From Plantago ovata (lineage: Eukaryota; Streptophyta; Magnoliopsida; Lamiales; Plantaginaceae), in NCBI GenBank assembly GCA_028274465.1, contig CM051457.1, positions 14,683,097 through 14,747,096 on the forward strand: a stretch of DNA of 64,000 nt, given 5' to 3'. Shown piece by piece: positions 33,790-48,564 of the stretch (positions are counted from its first letter, which is position 1; the number at the start of each line of letters is the position of its first letter). Made by a program: the position numbers and the translations under genes. Below the pieces are notes generated by a model. That model was given only the letters and a program-made list of their open reading frames with translations. It did no database searches and was not told where the DNA came from.

Positions 33790-36700
33790 GGATGTGGTGG
33801 TTTGGGAAATTTGGTTAAGCTTAGCTCACTAGAGTGAGTGTCAGTCTAACGTCTTAGTGAATATTCTAGAGCTAAAAGTCGTCCAAGTGTGGACTTGTAG
33901 ACTTGTACAACACTACAACGGAGCCCTTGTCAAACGCTGAGCCTCTAGTTGCAATACTCTGCCCCTTGTCTCCAACGGACCCCATATATTACTTCCGAAC
34001 GCAGAACTACCGGTCTTTCAATCTTTCCCTGATAGATTCAAGTTTTGGCACCTCAATTTTGTCCAGCTGAGTCAGGTACCTGTAATACTCCGCCACTTTC
34101 CTCCAAATCACTCCACACACTTTCATTCGAAATTTTGTAGGACACTCAAGGTTGTTTATATGATACTTCATAGATGCTTCAAAATATCCAACAAAGTTAA
34201 ACTAGTGATGTACATAGTTGAATATTGAAGTAATAACTTTTGTATCCATAATGTTCTTCCATAGTTAAACTAGTGATAACTTTCTTTTGTATCCCTAATG
34301 TTCTTCCATCTATTAAATAAAATTGAAGTAATAACCTTAAAAACTAAAAATGTGTCGTTTACACATGATAAAATTTATAGGTCGTCTCTTACCAAATTCA
34401 TAGTTGAAATTTATTTAATATCCATTTTAAATTCTTTTGTTATAGGCCGTCGTCGTCTCTCACCAAAATTAGTGGAAGGTCCCGTTTTCTGGATTAAGAA
34501 GGGTCATGTCACATGTGTCCTCCGGAACGAATTTTCCCGGCAGTCTCTTCTAATATCATAGTATATGGTATGAGGAAGTCCAGTCCAACTACAGTGACAC
34601 AATCATTAAAACGTTGTGGATCACTATTACAAACTGATGGACCATTTTATAGAGCCCAATGGGCCTCCAAGAAGCTGTAGACTGGATATTGGAGTAGCGC
34701 GACACCTTATTTCTAGGGAGAATTGATAATAAATTCGAGATCGGACAACTTAATTCGATCAGGTATCCCCACAAAAATACACGGAGTGAATGCCAAAGAA
34801 GGGCATTTCATCGTTTACCTAGCAGGAGGAGGGCGTTTTTTTTTAAATCTTCTATGCATCCCCATCTTCGAATGTTACATTTTGTTAATCTTAAAATTTT
34901 GTTATACTACATTTCGTCCACACCCGAAACTAAAATTTTGGGTATTACGATCGGTTAGTTAACTTATAAGACCCGTACTATAATATACTCCGACTCCCCA
35001 TTTTCAAATACCAACTCCACCACGTTATGATCATTGATCAGTCCGATCATTCTACCTTGTTTACTGTTCAATGTAAATATGTAATGTCTTCACTATAATA
35101 GTATAATGTAACTGTATATTTGATAAAATATCGGGTTGATTTCAAAGTTACCACGTCAAAACAGAGTTGGAATATTTATTCAATGGAGCACGAACTAGCT
35201 AGGTAGTGATAATCTCGGTGTCCATTCTGTGTGATGATATGCACATGCAAGACATCGGCCGTTGAGTCCATAGAATGAATTGATCAAACAGCCAAAAAGG
35301 AAGAATATTAACCCAAACATGTGATGACCATTAAGCTAATTATTTAAGTAGTCAATTGTTTAATTAAATTTTAGGGCTTATATATATAGTTTAATTTTGG
35401 AGGTGATGATATGATAACTTCAAGGACCACGCTTAATTGGCTTGAGTTGAATCAAGGAGACAACACCACTGACTTATAATGCACGACTATTAAGATAGAG
35501 AGAATGTTTGTTTCATTGATCAGTGAGCAAATATACCATTTATTAATTTTTTAAACTAATCAAGATCTTAAGTATACAAAGGACTTTTAATAAACAATTC
35601 TACTTTAGGACAAAACATAAAGTTGTAATCACTTTCTTGCCCTTATCTAGTTGCTAATCATATGTGCTATAATTGCCAAATTACTTATTGACAAGAGAAA
35701 AGACACTGTCAGTAATAAAACCACTACAAAACTCTTCAAGCTTGAGGAACGGTAGATTATGCTAATGCTTTCGGACTCTAGCTAGCTATCGTTTTGACAT
35801 ATCATGTAATGCTCCCACGGGATTCATGTAATCCGAACAAGATTCGAAATTCCAAAAACATATGAATATGAATGTGAGTCAATTGATTAGGAACAAGTCA
35901 CCATCCCAAACAACATGATCCCGAATGACCAGTTGGCCAGATCTATATGGAAAAACGGAAGTCATGTTTTAGTACCCCCTAGGTTTATCATCATCATCAT
36001 TATTTTTGTAAATAAATCATGATTGAGGAGGCAAGGGCTCATTAATTGTTTAACCGTATTGTGTCATCATATAAACTCCACTAGCTAGCTAAGCTTACAT
36101 CTGCAGATAACAATGTTAACAGAGTTGATCAAGTGTTATTCGCAAGTGGCATTGTATCCGGTTGAACTGTTACATATATAACCGTATTAGCAAGTTGCTT
36201 AACTAGTGGTCTAGTGTTCAATTCAAACAAGTCTAAACTCTGGTCTACCCAACTCCAATATCTCAACCATTTTGAGCTACACTGGCACAGAAAGATCTTG
36301 GAATTTTGAAATATCCACCTGACTGTGAATGGTGTGTTCTTACATTTTCGATTTCACATTCGGTGTTTGTAAGTGGTGAGTGAATTAGGTACGTGTATAC
36401 ATGTCTAACATCAAATAAACAATCAAAGAACATAAATAATACTTGAGTACAATTAAAGTTCGTCAACCAAAAATATTATTACGTCATGAGCATACGACAA
36501 CCAAATCACTCCAAGAATCTCGTATCCAATCCGAAAACGGAAATGATAAACGAGAAAAACATTCCGTTTTTGTCGGGAAGGCGGACATTAAAGAACATTG
36601 CGTATTGGTAGAACATCATGGTGTACGGTGTGGAAGATTTGATGATGGCGTTGTATAAAAATTCGGAATTCAACAATTTTAACGGCTTTTTTTAATAGCC

Positions 36701-37328
36701 GACTAATATAAGCCTATTTATTGCTAATTAGACTTAATATAAGAAAATGAAGCATCGGGTTAGGGTTTTGGCTTAGAATTATCCTTAATTATTTAGTGTT
36801 ACATACTGTCAACCTTAAGTTTTGGTCTAACCAAACTACTCTTTCCGACGAAGCAAAATCTTTCTTTAGTTTAAACTATAATAAATTTAATCAAACCTTA
36901 AAACTTACCCTACCATCTAATTATTCTACCGTTACTTTAGTTTCTTAGAGAGTACTTAATTTATTAATGGAAAAAGGCACTTGGGAACATAGGCGTGACA
37001 TTTTTCAAGTCCCGCTCATACATTGTGGGGTTCATGATCATTATACTCATAATTAAAAGTTACTATACTCATCACATTTAATGATCATATCAAAGAAAGA
37101 GCAATGATGTCTCCATGATATGAATCTCCAACTTTTGAGATAATTAACAAAGTAAAACTCATTGTCAAATCTACAACATGATCATCTAATTATGATGTTA
37201 ATCATTACAAAAGTCCTCAGACACCAATATTAACTCAAAAGTACACTTAAATTAAATGTGACAAAAAAAAGTGACCATTAATAATCATACACTAAAGCCC
37301 TCAACTTTGATTAGGAAGTTTATGACAT
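33790..37328. other. long AT-rich spacer
   Basis: No gene is supportable. Open frames (for example 34298-34561, 36443-36658) have no domains. The left end would hold the DRT102 promoter; the right end the 3' region of the bHLH gene. A short ATC/ATT repeat lies near 35989-36008. Confidence 0.45.
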
Positions 37329-38552
37329 TCAAGAACTTGGCTTAGGGTTTTGGATGATTGAAAACTGAGGTTGCTGCATGGCAAATGATGAGTAATCAAC
37401 AAAGGCAGGTGATGAGAATGAATAATTTCCATTAGTAATTGGGAAATTACCATTAACCATTGTGCCATTATTAATCTTTTGACCAAAAGCTTCAAGTGCT
37501 TTTACCTGAGACCTTAGGAACTTTAGGTAATTTGCAGCTTCATCAAGCATGGATGCAGTGTCCATCTTGTTACCTCCAGGGACCAGACCTTGCAAAACCC
37601 TAATCCTCTCACTGATCCTCTCCCTCCTCTGCCTCGCTGCCACGGTTTGCGGGTCGCTCGATATCTTCACGTTCTTCCTTTTCGGCTTTTCTACTAGGTC
37701 CACGCCAAAGCTGACCGGCCTAAAAGCGGCTGCGCGGTAAATCATCTCTTTCATCTGAGCAATCGCCTCTGAGTCCGGCTCGTCCACCGATGATGTAGAC
37801 GAGCTCGGCTGTTGGAAATTGATGTTCGATGACGTCACAGGGCGCTTCTCCATTCTTTGCTTCTTGAAAACATTGCTTGAGTTGTCTGACTGGCGAAAAT
37901 CAAGATCTCTGGTTTGACTTTCAGCTTTCCTTTTGTTGTTGGCGTTGCCTGCAGGTTGGTTCTGGCGCCCAGACTGGCAAGCACTGGTAAGAGATCTCGG
38001 CTGTGGATTGATGATGATACCACCGCGGCCATTATTATTTGATGATGGGGCGGATGGTGTAACAGACTGGAAATTCCAGAAGCTATTGGAGTCAGAGAAC
38101 ATCATGGAGATCCCATCATCATCGCCAGAGGTGGCATCGGTGTGGCTGTTGGATCCCGACAACAAGCACTCAAGTGAATCGAGTGAGACTGCCTTTATCG
38201 ACTCAAGGCTTGGATCAGCAAGAACTAGGCCATGTTGCGGAGTCATCGTATTACTACTATTACAAGCAGTGAATGTGCAATTAGGCCTGTTGATAACTTC
38301 ACATTGCAACATTCTAGCATTAATATTGGAGGCACCCTGCCAACTGCTACCAGCTCCTGGATTACATTGATTCCATTGTGGAAAATTTGAATCAAACTTT
38401 TGGACTGGCTGAACTGCATTCGGGGTACTAATTGCGATTTTCGAAACATTTTCAGATTTGCCACTGTTGTTGTAGAAAATGCTGCTCGAGTTTGGCATTA
38501 TGAAATTTCCATCACCTTGCTGCTTCAGCTTGGTCCAACCAAAGCTATCCAT
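37329..38552 (-). CDS. BHLH87: bHLH transcription factor, bHLH87/HECATE-like
   Basis: Single coding exon, 407 residues. The N-terminal ~270 residues are low-complexity, Ser/Asn/Gln-rich, with an [12 protein letters not shown] start. Near residue 275 the subgroup signature [20 protein letters not shown] begins, then [20 protein letters not shown] and the bHLH at about residues 298-354 ([19 protein letters not shown], then [19 protein letters not shown]). The basic region has Gln/Ala/Arg where classical E-box binders have His/Glu/Arg, as in the HECATE/INDEHISCENT subgroup, so DNA binding probably depends on partners. The long N-terminus fits bHLH87 rather than the short HECATE proteins. It acts in the nucleus; relatives function in gynoecium, fruit and meristem development. 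An intron in the 5' leader (38584-38693) precedes the start. Confidence 0.9.
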   Translation of the reverse strand: MDSFGWTKLKQQGDGNFIMPNSSSIFYNNSGKSENVSKIAISTPNAVQPVQKFDSNFPQWNQCNPGAGSSWQGASNINARMLQCEVINRPNCTFTACNSSNTMTPQHGLVLADPSLESIKAVSLDSLECLLSGSNSHTDATSGDDDGISMMFSDSNSFWNFQSVTPSAPSSNNNGRGGIIINPQPRSLTSACQSGRQNQPAGNANNKRKAESQTRDLDFRQSDNSSNVFKKQRMEKRPVTSSNINFQQPSSSTSSVDEPDSEAIAQMKEMIYRAAAFRPVSFGVDLVEKPKRKNVKISSDPQTVAARQRRERISERIRVLQGLVPGGNKMDTASMLDEAANYLKFLRSQVKALEAFGQKINNGTMVNGNFPITNGNYSFSSPAFVDYSSFAMQQPQFSIIQNPKPSS

Positions 38553-38583
38553 CTGAATCTTGTAAGTTGAAAAAATCTCAATC

Positions 38584-38693
38584 CTACAAAATCATGAAAT
38601 GGGTTTCAATATCTTGATGAATGAATAAGGAACAAAAAATTAATCTGGACATTATTTATACAGAAAATTTCAAGAACGCGAAACTTAACATAC
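38584..38693 (-). other. Intron in the bHLH 5' leader
   Basis: On the minus strand CAACCAG|GTATGTTAAG at 38693 and TGATTTTGTAG|GATTGAG at 38584 make a canonical 110-base intron, about 30 bases before the start codon. The upstream leader exon contains the 'gatggtgacgattccggttt' phrase. Confidence 0.6.
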
Positions 38694-40684
38694 CTGGTTG
38701 AGACTTGATGGTGACGATTCCGGTTTCATGAGATCCAGTTGATGAGATTATTTTGAGAGAGAATGAAGATGAGAACGAGCTAGATAGGTAGTAGCAGCAG
38801 CTAATATTAATATAGATACAATGTGTAACTACCAAACTTTAACTCTGGTATATAGGAGTAAATGAGAACCTGAAAACCTTGAAGAAAACAAACAAATGCA
38901 AACGTCAGGGTTTAGCTGATAAAATTTTGTCCATCTCCAATACCGAGACAGAACAAATAATAAAGCAGAAAATGCACGTAACTGATCCGTAGAGTAGCTT
39001 GCGAATTTCCAAAGGCCAAAAAGAAAATCACTTCATTTTTTATAACAAATTAATTTGGAAAAAAAAAAAATTGAAGATATAATTGTAAAGATATACTCCA
39101 TGTATATCAATAGAAACTTGTACATGTACAAAGTACGAACTCTAAACTTTATTCTTCAAGATAAACTTGAGTAGTTGAGTTGAACGGAATGGAAATGAAC
39201 TTTTTTGAGGACTAGTGCATAAGGGGAGTATTGAAAAATTAATATAAATGACTAAATTCTAATATAATTCTGATTAATTTAAGTTTTAATGGCTAAATTT
39301 TGTAACTACTTTTGAATTTTAATTTAAGAGAATTATCAAAATATTTAATGCATAACCGTTGAAAACATGAGGGGTTTCCAATTAGTATTTTTAGTAATTT
39401 ATATTTAATTATTTTTTAATTTTATTTTTAATTTTCGTATATAGTTGACAAGACTCAAGAGATGCAAATGGTGATGAAAAGATAAGGCTTTTTAGTCAGG
39501 GTGGTGGGGCTACACGCCTATATCAAGTGAATTCTGCGGAATCATGAGCATGAAATTTCAGACTAATAAAAGTAGGGTATACTATTTTATTTGAAACTAA
39601 TTAATTATTAGTATATGAGTATTTTAATTTTATACTCCCAGTAGGAGAATATGATGAATTGAGAAGTGGAGAAAGGTGTCTCTGACCTCCTGTTTGGCTG
39701 CCGATGGTTTGCCATGCGCTCTGTAAAGATTCAGTAAAATGCAGCAGTACTGAGTACTGTTACATTATTATATTAAATTTTTCAGGTTAAATTAATAATT
39801 GTACTTACAGATTTTGAGTAATCATAGTTTAATGATGACCATTTAATTTCTTTTTATGGTTAAACGATCCGACTTTTACTACTAGTGACCTTTCTGCTTG
39901 AGCTATCTATGTGTAGTGTGTACCACTTATCTGCAGATGGTGTAAAGGGTAAATCACTAAATTGCAGTACCATCTTCATCGATAAAACCCCTTCAAAATC
40001 TGTCACGTTAGCGTCGTAAAATTTATTCAGTTCAAACTTTTTACCTCCAACGATAAAACTATCTTAAATCCAAAATGGGATTACACATCTCAAGACTTTA
40101 GATGCATGCATCTGAATCAAGCTCCATCACGGAGCTGATCAAGATGGTCTGAGAATTCCAGACCCTCCTCAAGCTCCTTGATGGGGATGGTCTAAGGCAA
40201 CCCGAAGGAAGCTAGAGGAATTAAGTCTCGTTATCTTCATATGAAAAAAAGGGTACTAATCTTATATAATTTTATAACAAGAAAAAATAATAATAACTTT
40301 GTAGGTAAAAAATCTTAACTCAATTTTGACAATTTGAACGAAGTTTATTTATAGTAAAAAAAATATTTCAAAATAAGGAGGATCAAATGTTAGTAGTGCA
40401 GTAGTTACAAGTGCAACTATATACTTTTATTGTACTGTGACCTAAGTGCTATGTAAAAATAACTAGAGTAGCATGCAAGAGTCATTGTTCCAATTTGGGA
40501 AAGGTTTGTTACTATAACCCGGGCCCCTAGCTTCTAGCTTATGTGCAAGGCTGCCTGTCAGATAATTTCAAACGGACCAAAATATTAAAACAATTATATA
40601 TAATAATTAAATAACAAAAATCATACATTAGAAATTTACAATTCATTGAATTTTTTTCTAATATAACATTATACAACTAAACGA
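38694..40684. other. bHLH promoter region and spacer
   Basis: AT-rich, no coding sequence seen. 'aagctccatcacggagctga' near 40119 makes a short hairpin that resembles the GGAGCT-rich repeat words elsewhere in the window. The bHLH promoter lies at the left; a TATA-like CTATATACC on the minus strand is near 38850. Confidence 0.4.
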
Positions 40685-41346
40685 TTAATTGAAAAGCGCA
40701 ACTCTTCTAGCGTTTTTGAAAACAAAATCATCCGTAAGGTTTTCATGATCATAATATAAAGTCACTGAATTGCGTAAAAGTGGATTGAAAATACGAGTGC
40801 TAAACATACTATTTACGGTCATTTTTCTAGAAATCTCTTCGTATAAATCTTCCACGATGACCTCTTCATTGGTTTCCAAATTGGAAGACCTGTCCCATTC
40901 ACGATTGCCTTCAACCTTTTCGGTTCCAGCTTTGTGATTCGCTTCCTCTTCTTGTTGCTTCTCTTCCAAATGGCATTTTCTTCTATACCCAGGGTGAAAT
41001 TCCGGGTGGTGAGCCAACCGAGATCTATGACAACAGTCTAATCAACATGGCGAGACCCTTCTGTGTGGTTAAGTGCGGGTAGATTCGTGTGTGATCGGCA
41101 CGTAGCTTGACACGCTTTCTTCTCTAGGTGACACGTCATGTGATGCACCTTTTCCTCCTCTTCCTCCATCGCTGATCGACGCCTTCGAGAAGTGGATCGA
41201 TGGTCTTCATGATTGGTCGCCAACGCCTTGATGGTCCTTGTTAAGACCTTCAGTGTCGACTCCATCTTCGCTTGCATATCTTTATACTTCTTCAAATTAG
41301 AGTTGGGAAGCTTGGCTTTTGTGGATCTTCCATCTTCCATCAACAC
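40685..41346 (-). other. Two adjacent charged open frames of unknown origin
   Basis: Open frames 41346-41038 (102 codons) and 41017-40685 (110 codons) are separated by only 20 bases and are highly charged (STSRRRRSAMEEEEEK; EEKQQEEEANHKAGTEKVEG). They lie in the most GC-rich part of an otherwise AT-rich spacer. They could be a degraded gag-like region of a retroelement, but I see no zinc knuckle, protease or other domain, so no function is assigned. Confidence 0.35.
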
Positions 41347-41585
41347 TAAATCTAAGGCCCAATTGATGAAGACTTGGAAGAGCTACTGACGGCTCTAGGC
41401 ACCATACGACTATGGCTGCCCATGCATGTCAAAGGAATTGACTCGTTGGTATCTTTTTGAAAAAGAGACTCAATCTTCATCTTAAATGTATAATCTTCAT
41501 TAATGAAAAGAGAAGGAGAATGGTGGTTTTTTTTAACACGTTAGAAGAGAGGATAAATCAGATATGGAGAATGATATTTATTGAT

Positions 41586-42190
41586 GTAAAAAATTTATCA
41601 AACCCCCAAACTATTACAAATTGGGTTAAATTTGAGACTATGCCTCCCAAACTATAAGTTTAGTGATTAAACCCCTCAACTATTATACTTTTTAGACAAT
41701 GCCCACTGAAGTAGATTTTTTAGATAAATAAATAGACAAAACAACATTTGTAATTGTTTTAAATTTAATATATTCAACACATAAAAATATTTTATTTATA
41801 TTCCTTGGGAAAGAAGTTATCTTCCACATGACATACCAAAAACTAAAAATATATTTCCTCCGTAATCACTTTATAGTTGACTTTTTCGAGTTATTTTTGC
41901 CACAAACTACTTTAAATGACATTGGAAACTATAAAATAAATTTTGAGCAACACTTAAATTTCATTATAATCGACAAAAGTGAATTTGATATATATATCGC
42001 ATCTAAGAAATTACCGTAACATATTTTGTTGATTTATGAAGAGATTAAATAATTAATTATTATCAAATTTATTAACTTGGGGGGCATTGTCTCAAAAATA
42101 TTATAGTTGAGGGGTTAACCACCAAACTTATAAGTTTGGGGAGCATAATCTCAAAAGTGTAATAGTTTGGGCAGTTTGATTCACTTTTTT
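41586..42190. mobile_element. Foldback/MITE-like element with ~110-bp inverted repeats
   Basis: The left arm at about 41586-41705 (caaacccccaaactattaca, gcctcccaaactataagttt, aacccctcaactattat, agacaatgccc) is matched in reverse complement by 42075-42190. The arms match well apart from a short indel. The interior is AT-rich with no coding capacity. The boundaries are approximate and the target duplication was not resolved. Confidence 0.8.
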
Positions 42191-43062
42191 CTCTGTTTAT
42201 TTATAATATAATAATAACTTATAAGGGAGGATAAAACAATGATAATAGTGAAAACTGAAAAATACTAACGGATAAGTATAGAAGAGTATATATAAGGAAT
42301 ATTTGGTATTCTACCTTGTGAAGAATTGATAAGATATTTTAGAATATAATCTTGGGGTTTTCTCTCTATTCATTAGGTCGGCTTCGTACCGACCTAAACA
42401 TAGGTTTTCATCAGATGATTGCCACATCTAATGGAGACATACGTTCAGGTCGATACTAAGCCGACCAAAGAATAGAAATCTCCATATATCTTAACGTAAT
42501 TTAAACTTACTTTTCTAAAGATACGATTAAACTTACACCATATTGAACCGGATTGAGCTTCTAGCTTTTCTACATAAGGTACGTAGTTCGATAGTAGCTA
42601 GTAATGTGTGTATAATCCTTTGCATATGTATACCTAACCATTAGAAAACGTGTAAGGAGTAAAGGTTGCACATGTTTATTGAGAAAATAGGGTGCAAATA
42701 TAATGTAAATGAGCAAAAATATGTTTTCCAGATTGTACTACTACAGTCCCTCGTCATTTTTTAAATGAAAAATCATTTTAAGATTTAATAATATCATTTT
42801 TGTTATCTCTTAATTTTCCAGGTAGAACTCTAGCTTACGTTAAACAAGTTGACGAGTAATATACCGTATATGTGAGCATTTTTCCTAACTCGTCTTTGCT
42901 AGCTGATCATGAACAAAACATACTAATTCTTTAAGTGATTTTCCTCACAATTCTATTTCTTCGTGTCAGATTTCTCTAGATCGAGTACGCCCAATCTGAA
43001 CGGAAATTCCATGATGAGTAATTAGAATTATCAAACTTTCACATGATCCCATCAAATGGATA
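42191..43062. other. spacer between inverted-repeat elements
   Basis: No gene is seen. 'aggtcggcttcgtaccgacct' near 42376 and 'aggtcgatactaagccgacc' near 42448 form short hairpins, possibly the remains of another transposon. Confidence 0.4.
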
Positions 43063-43952
43063 TTTCTAGCGTTAGTACCCGGGTGTTTTTTCTTAACATA
43101 CGTCCAATATTTCTAAGTTTAGAATAGACGTTCTACGCACAAAATATCATTATCATTAATTATATTGGTAGAATTATATAAGAGTTTAATAATGGCACAA
43201 CGGTATAAATATAATTTCATATTTGTCCAAAATATACAAAATTAAAATATGGTCAATTATTAAAATTAGTAAAGAAAATAAATATGAATCAATCAGAGAC
43301 TTAAAACAACACGTTAAAAAATATGACACTATATTCATCAACATCATCGATCAAAACCTCAAGAACCCTAAATCCCCAAATTTCATCCGTCATGTTCATC
43401 CTCCCTACAATCTTCCTCCTCTAATACATCATCAGTTTCATAATTATAATCAATGTCAGAATAATCATACACTACTGCAGTTGGGAGTATCGTGGTGGAT
43501 GTCTTCTCTAGTAAGCCTCCACTTTATGCAGTCGATAACCACAGTACTGTTTATATATATGAATAAATGAGAAATCAGGCTACTTGATTATTAAATTAAA
43601 AGAGTAAGATCATGGAAGAGAGTGGTCAAGTTAAAAGTAGAAACCTTGGTGACTTAGATTGATCAAACAGAAAATTAGCAACATCTACGCGCGACGCTTC
43701 AGGCTTTTTTCGCAATAGTTTTGATCGATGGTTGTTTTACGTTGATTGATGGGTTTTTTTTTTTCAATTTACAATTTTGTATTAATGGACATGGTATAAA
43801 TTATATTTACAGTTATGTCACTGTTATTTTGTTATATAATTCTGTCAATTTAATCAACATTGATGGATATTCTGTGCGTAGAACGCCAATTCCACACTTA
43901 GAAATATTGGACGTATGTTAAGAAAAACGCCCGGGTTCTAACGCTAGAAACG
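43063..43952. mobile_element. ~0.9-kb element with ~95-bp terminal inverted repeats
   Basis: The left arm 43063-43150 (tttctagcgttagtacccgg, tcttaacatacgtccaatat, ttctacgcacaaaatatc) is the reverse complement, at high identity, of 43865-43952 (tggatattctgtgcgtagaa, gaaatattggacgtatgtta, cgggttctaacgctagaaa). The interior has open frames at 43223-43570 and 43721-43921 without a transposase motif. The family is not identified; no clear target duplication. Confidence 0.8.
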
Positions 43953-46551
<2,599 letters not shown>

Positions 46552-46709
46552 AGGCTCTATTGTTTTCGTCTGAAAATTAATTATTTTAAGTTCAGTTCAA
46601 ATGCATTAAGTTCAATTCAGTTCAAATTTGTCTAATAGTATTTTGTACTACAAATAAGTTTAGTTCAGATGCATTCAGTTCAGTTCTGTTAACGAAAATA
46701 ACATAACCT
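46552..46709. mobile_element. Short MITE rich in TTCAGTTCA words, copy 1
   Basis: The element runs from 'aggctctattgttttcgt' to 'aacgaaaataacataacct', imperfect inverted ends. The interior (gtctgaaaattaattatttt, ctaatagtattttgtactac, aaataa and TTCAGTTCA repeats) is shared in the same order with 63.69-63.85 kb. It sits about 140 bases beyond the stop codon of the IAA-amino acid hydrolase gene. Confidence 0.7.
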
Positions 46710-46850
46710 AAATAAGTGAGAGTTAGCCTTAGCAAAATAACACAACAGTATGCATGAAATTCATTTACTCACCAATAGAGCCAACAGTTGCATCCTGAAC
46801 AATTCATTCCTACATACATTACCCAATGCAAATAAAAGATAAAACTACCT

Positions 46851-48518
46851 TTACAACTCATCATGACTATTACCATAGTTACCACGATTTCCTGGTTGGT
46901 TCTCAAGAAGGTATCGAACAGCCAATGACGCATGAAGCGCAGCACCATAAGAAAGTGAATGTTCGTTGATTTTGAAATGGGGTGAGTGTACTGTAACCGG
47001 CTCCTCTAGAGTTTCATCCTTCATCCCAAGTAAAAAGAAGTAACCAGGAACCAGTTCCTGGTAAAATGAGAAGTCCTCGGCTCCCATCACCGGTTGCACA
47101 TCCTTGACTCCAGAAACGCCAAGCATGTCCCCTGCAACACTCTGGAACAACTTATGCAAGTTCTCATCGTTTATGGTTGGAGGGTAAAGCGGTCGCTCTG
47201 CTGAGTTAGATGTAACAGTTGCATTGCACCTTTGGACAGCAGCTTGTGCTACAATTACCTGTGAATACAAACAATAGGCTGTTTGGCACGTAAAATCATA
47301 AATGGGAAAACAGATTTTGTGCCTAAATGCATCGCATGCATCTATAAGGATACATTTATTTTACTGGAAGCAAGATATTAGAAGACTTGTAAGTTGTGAG
47401 AGTGCATATTTGGAAACAATACAACAATGCACCATGCAAAGGCAAATGTTAGTAGACATATTAGAATTTGATGAGTACACATAGTATAGAACTGGAGTGA
47501 TCCCCAGTTCCCCAGTCTTTCTCGAACTGAAATATGTATTAGGATTTAGGAGTTACGTCTCATAGTAAGTGACTTGTGTAAGTGCTGAGGAAAACATTAA
47601 AATGTAGCATGTTTTTACTCTAATGAACAAGACAAGAAGATCAAGACAACTGCCGATAGTAAGTGTTCAAAGTTAAGATCAAGACAACTGCCGGTAGTAA
47701 GTGTTCAAAGGTAAGATCAAGACAACTGTGGTGTTCAAAGACAAGAACGAGACAACTGCCGATAGTAAGTGTTCAAAGGTAAGATACACGATGAGGATGA
47801 TATTTGGTAGGAGATTAACTGAATAATGTATCCGTGGGAGTGTGGGAGTGTCTGACACATAGTACAGTAAGGTGCATAATAAAGCCAGTGAATCTCCATA
47901 CCCTAAGCATGACAAAATGGATCAGAACTCACAGATAAAGATAGTGACTTGAAGGGAAAATGCCCAAATCCAACCAAACAGATACATACATATTGCAACA
48001 TACCTAATAACAAGCCTTCGCCCTCATTGAAACCACTGGCTCCGTGATTCACTGGTTCAAACTCTAAAGAATTCAAAGGGAACAAATACCACTTCTTTTC
48101 GTTTTTAGAATCAGCCAAAACCAACAAAATCAGCATCAAAGAAGGTGTGGAGGTTATTTACTTTGATTAGGAGTTTCTAAGTTGAATTCCACGATTGGCC
48201 AGAAATACTTAGCCTGCAAGTTTAAGCAATTAACCGAGATTGTGATGGAATTACTTGACCGGGGAGCTTCAGGAATGAGCAAAAAGATTGCAACAGCATG
48301 GTATTCTAGATCTGGAGTTGTAAAGGGAATTAGCTAAATGATGGTTGTAACTTGTAAGGAAACAAAATCAAGCATCGGTGAATTCAAGTCCTAAAAAAGG
48401 CGAAGTTATTGGTAGGAAAATTATGTCATTCCCTGATACCACTATAAACTTAGTGCATCTGAGGTCTATCGTGCATCCAACACGCTACACTCTTATACGG
48501 TTAACCCCCCCCCCCCCC

Positions 48519-48564
<46 letters not shown>

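Noticed and set aside
33401-33837. Arg/Pro- and Gly-rich open frames over DRT102
   Set aside because: They are shadow frames of the GC-rich DRT102 coding sequence.
37549-38464. Several open frames overlapping the bHLH gene on both strands
   Set aside because: They lack domains and overlap a well-supported coding region.
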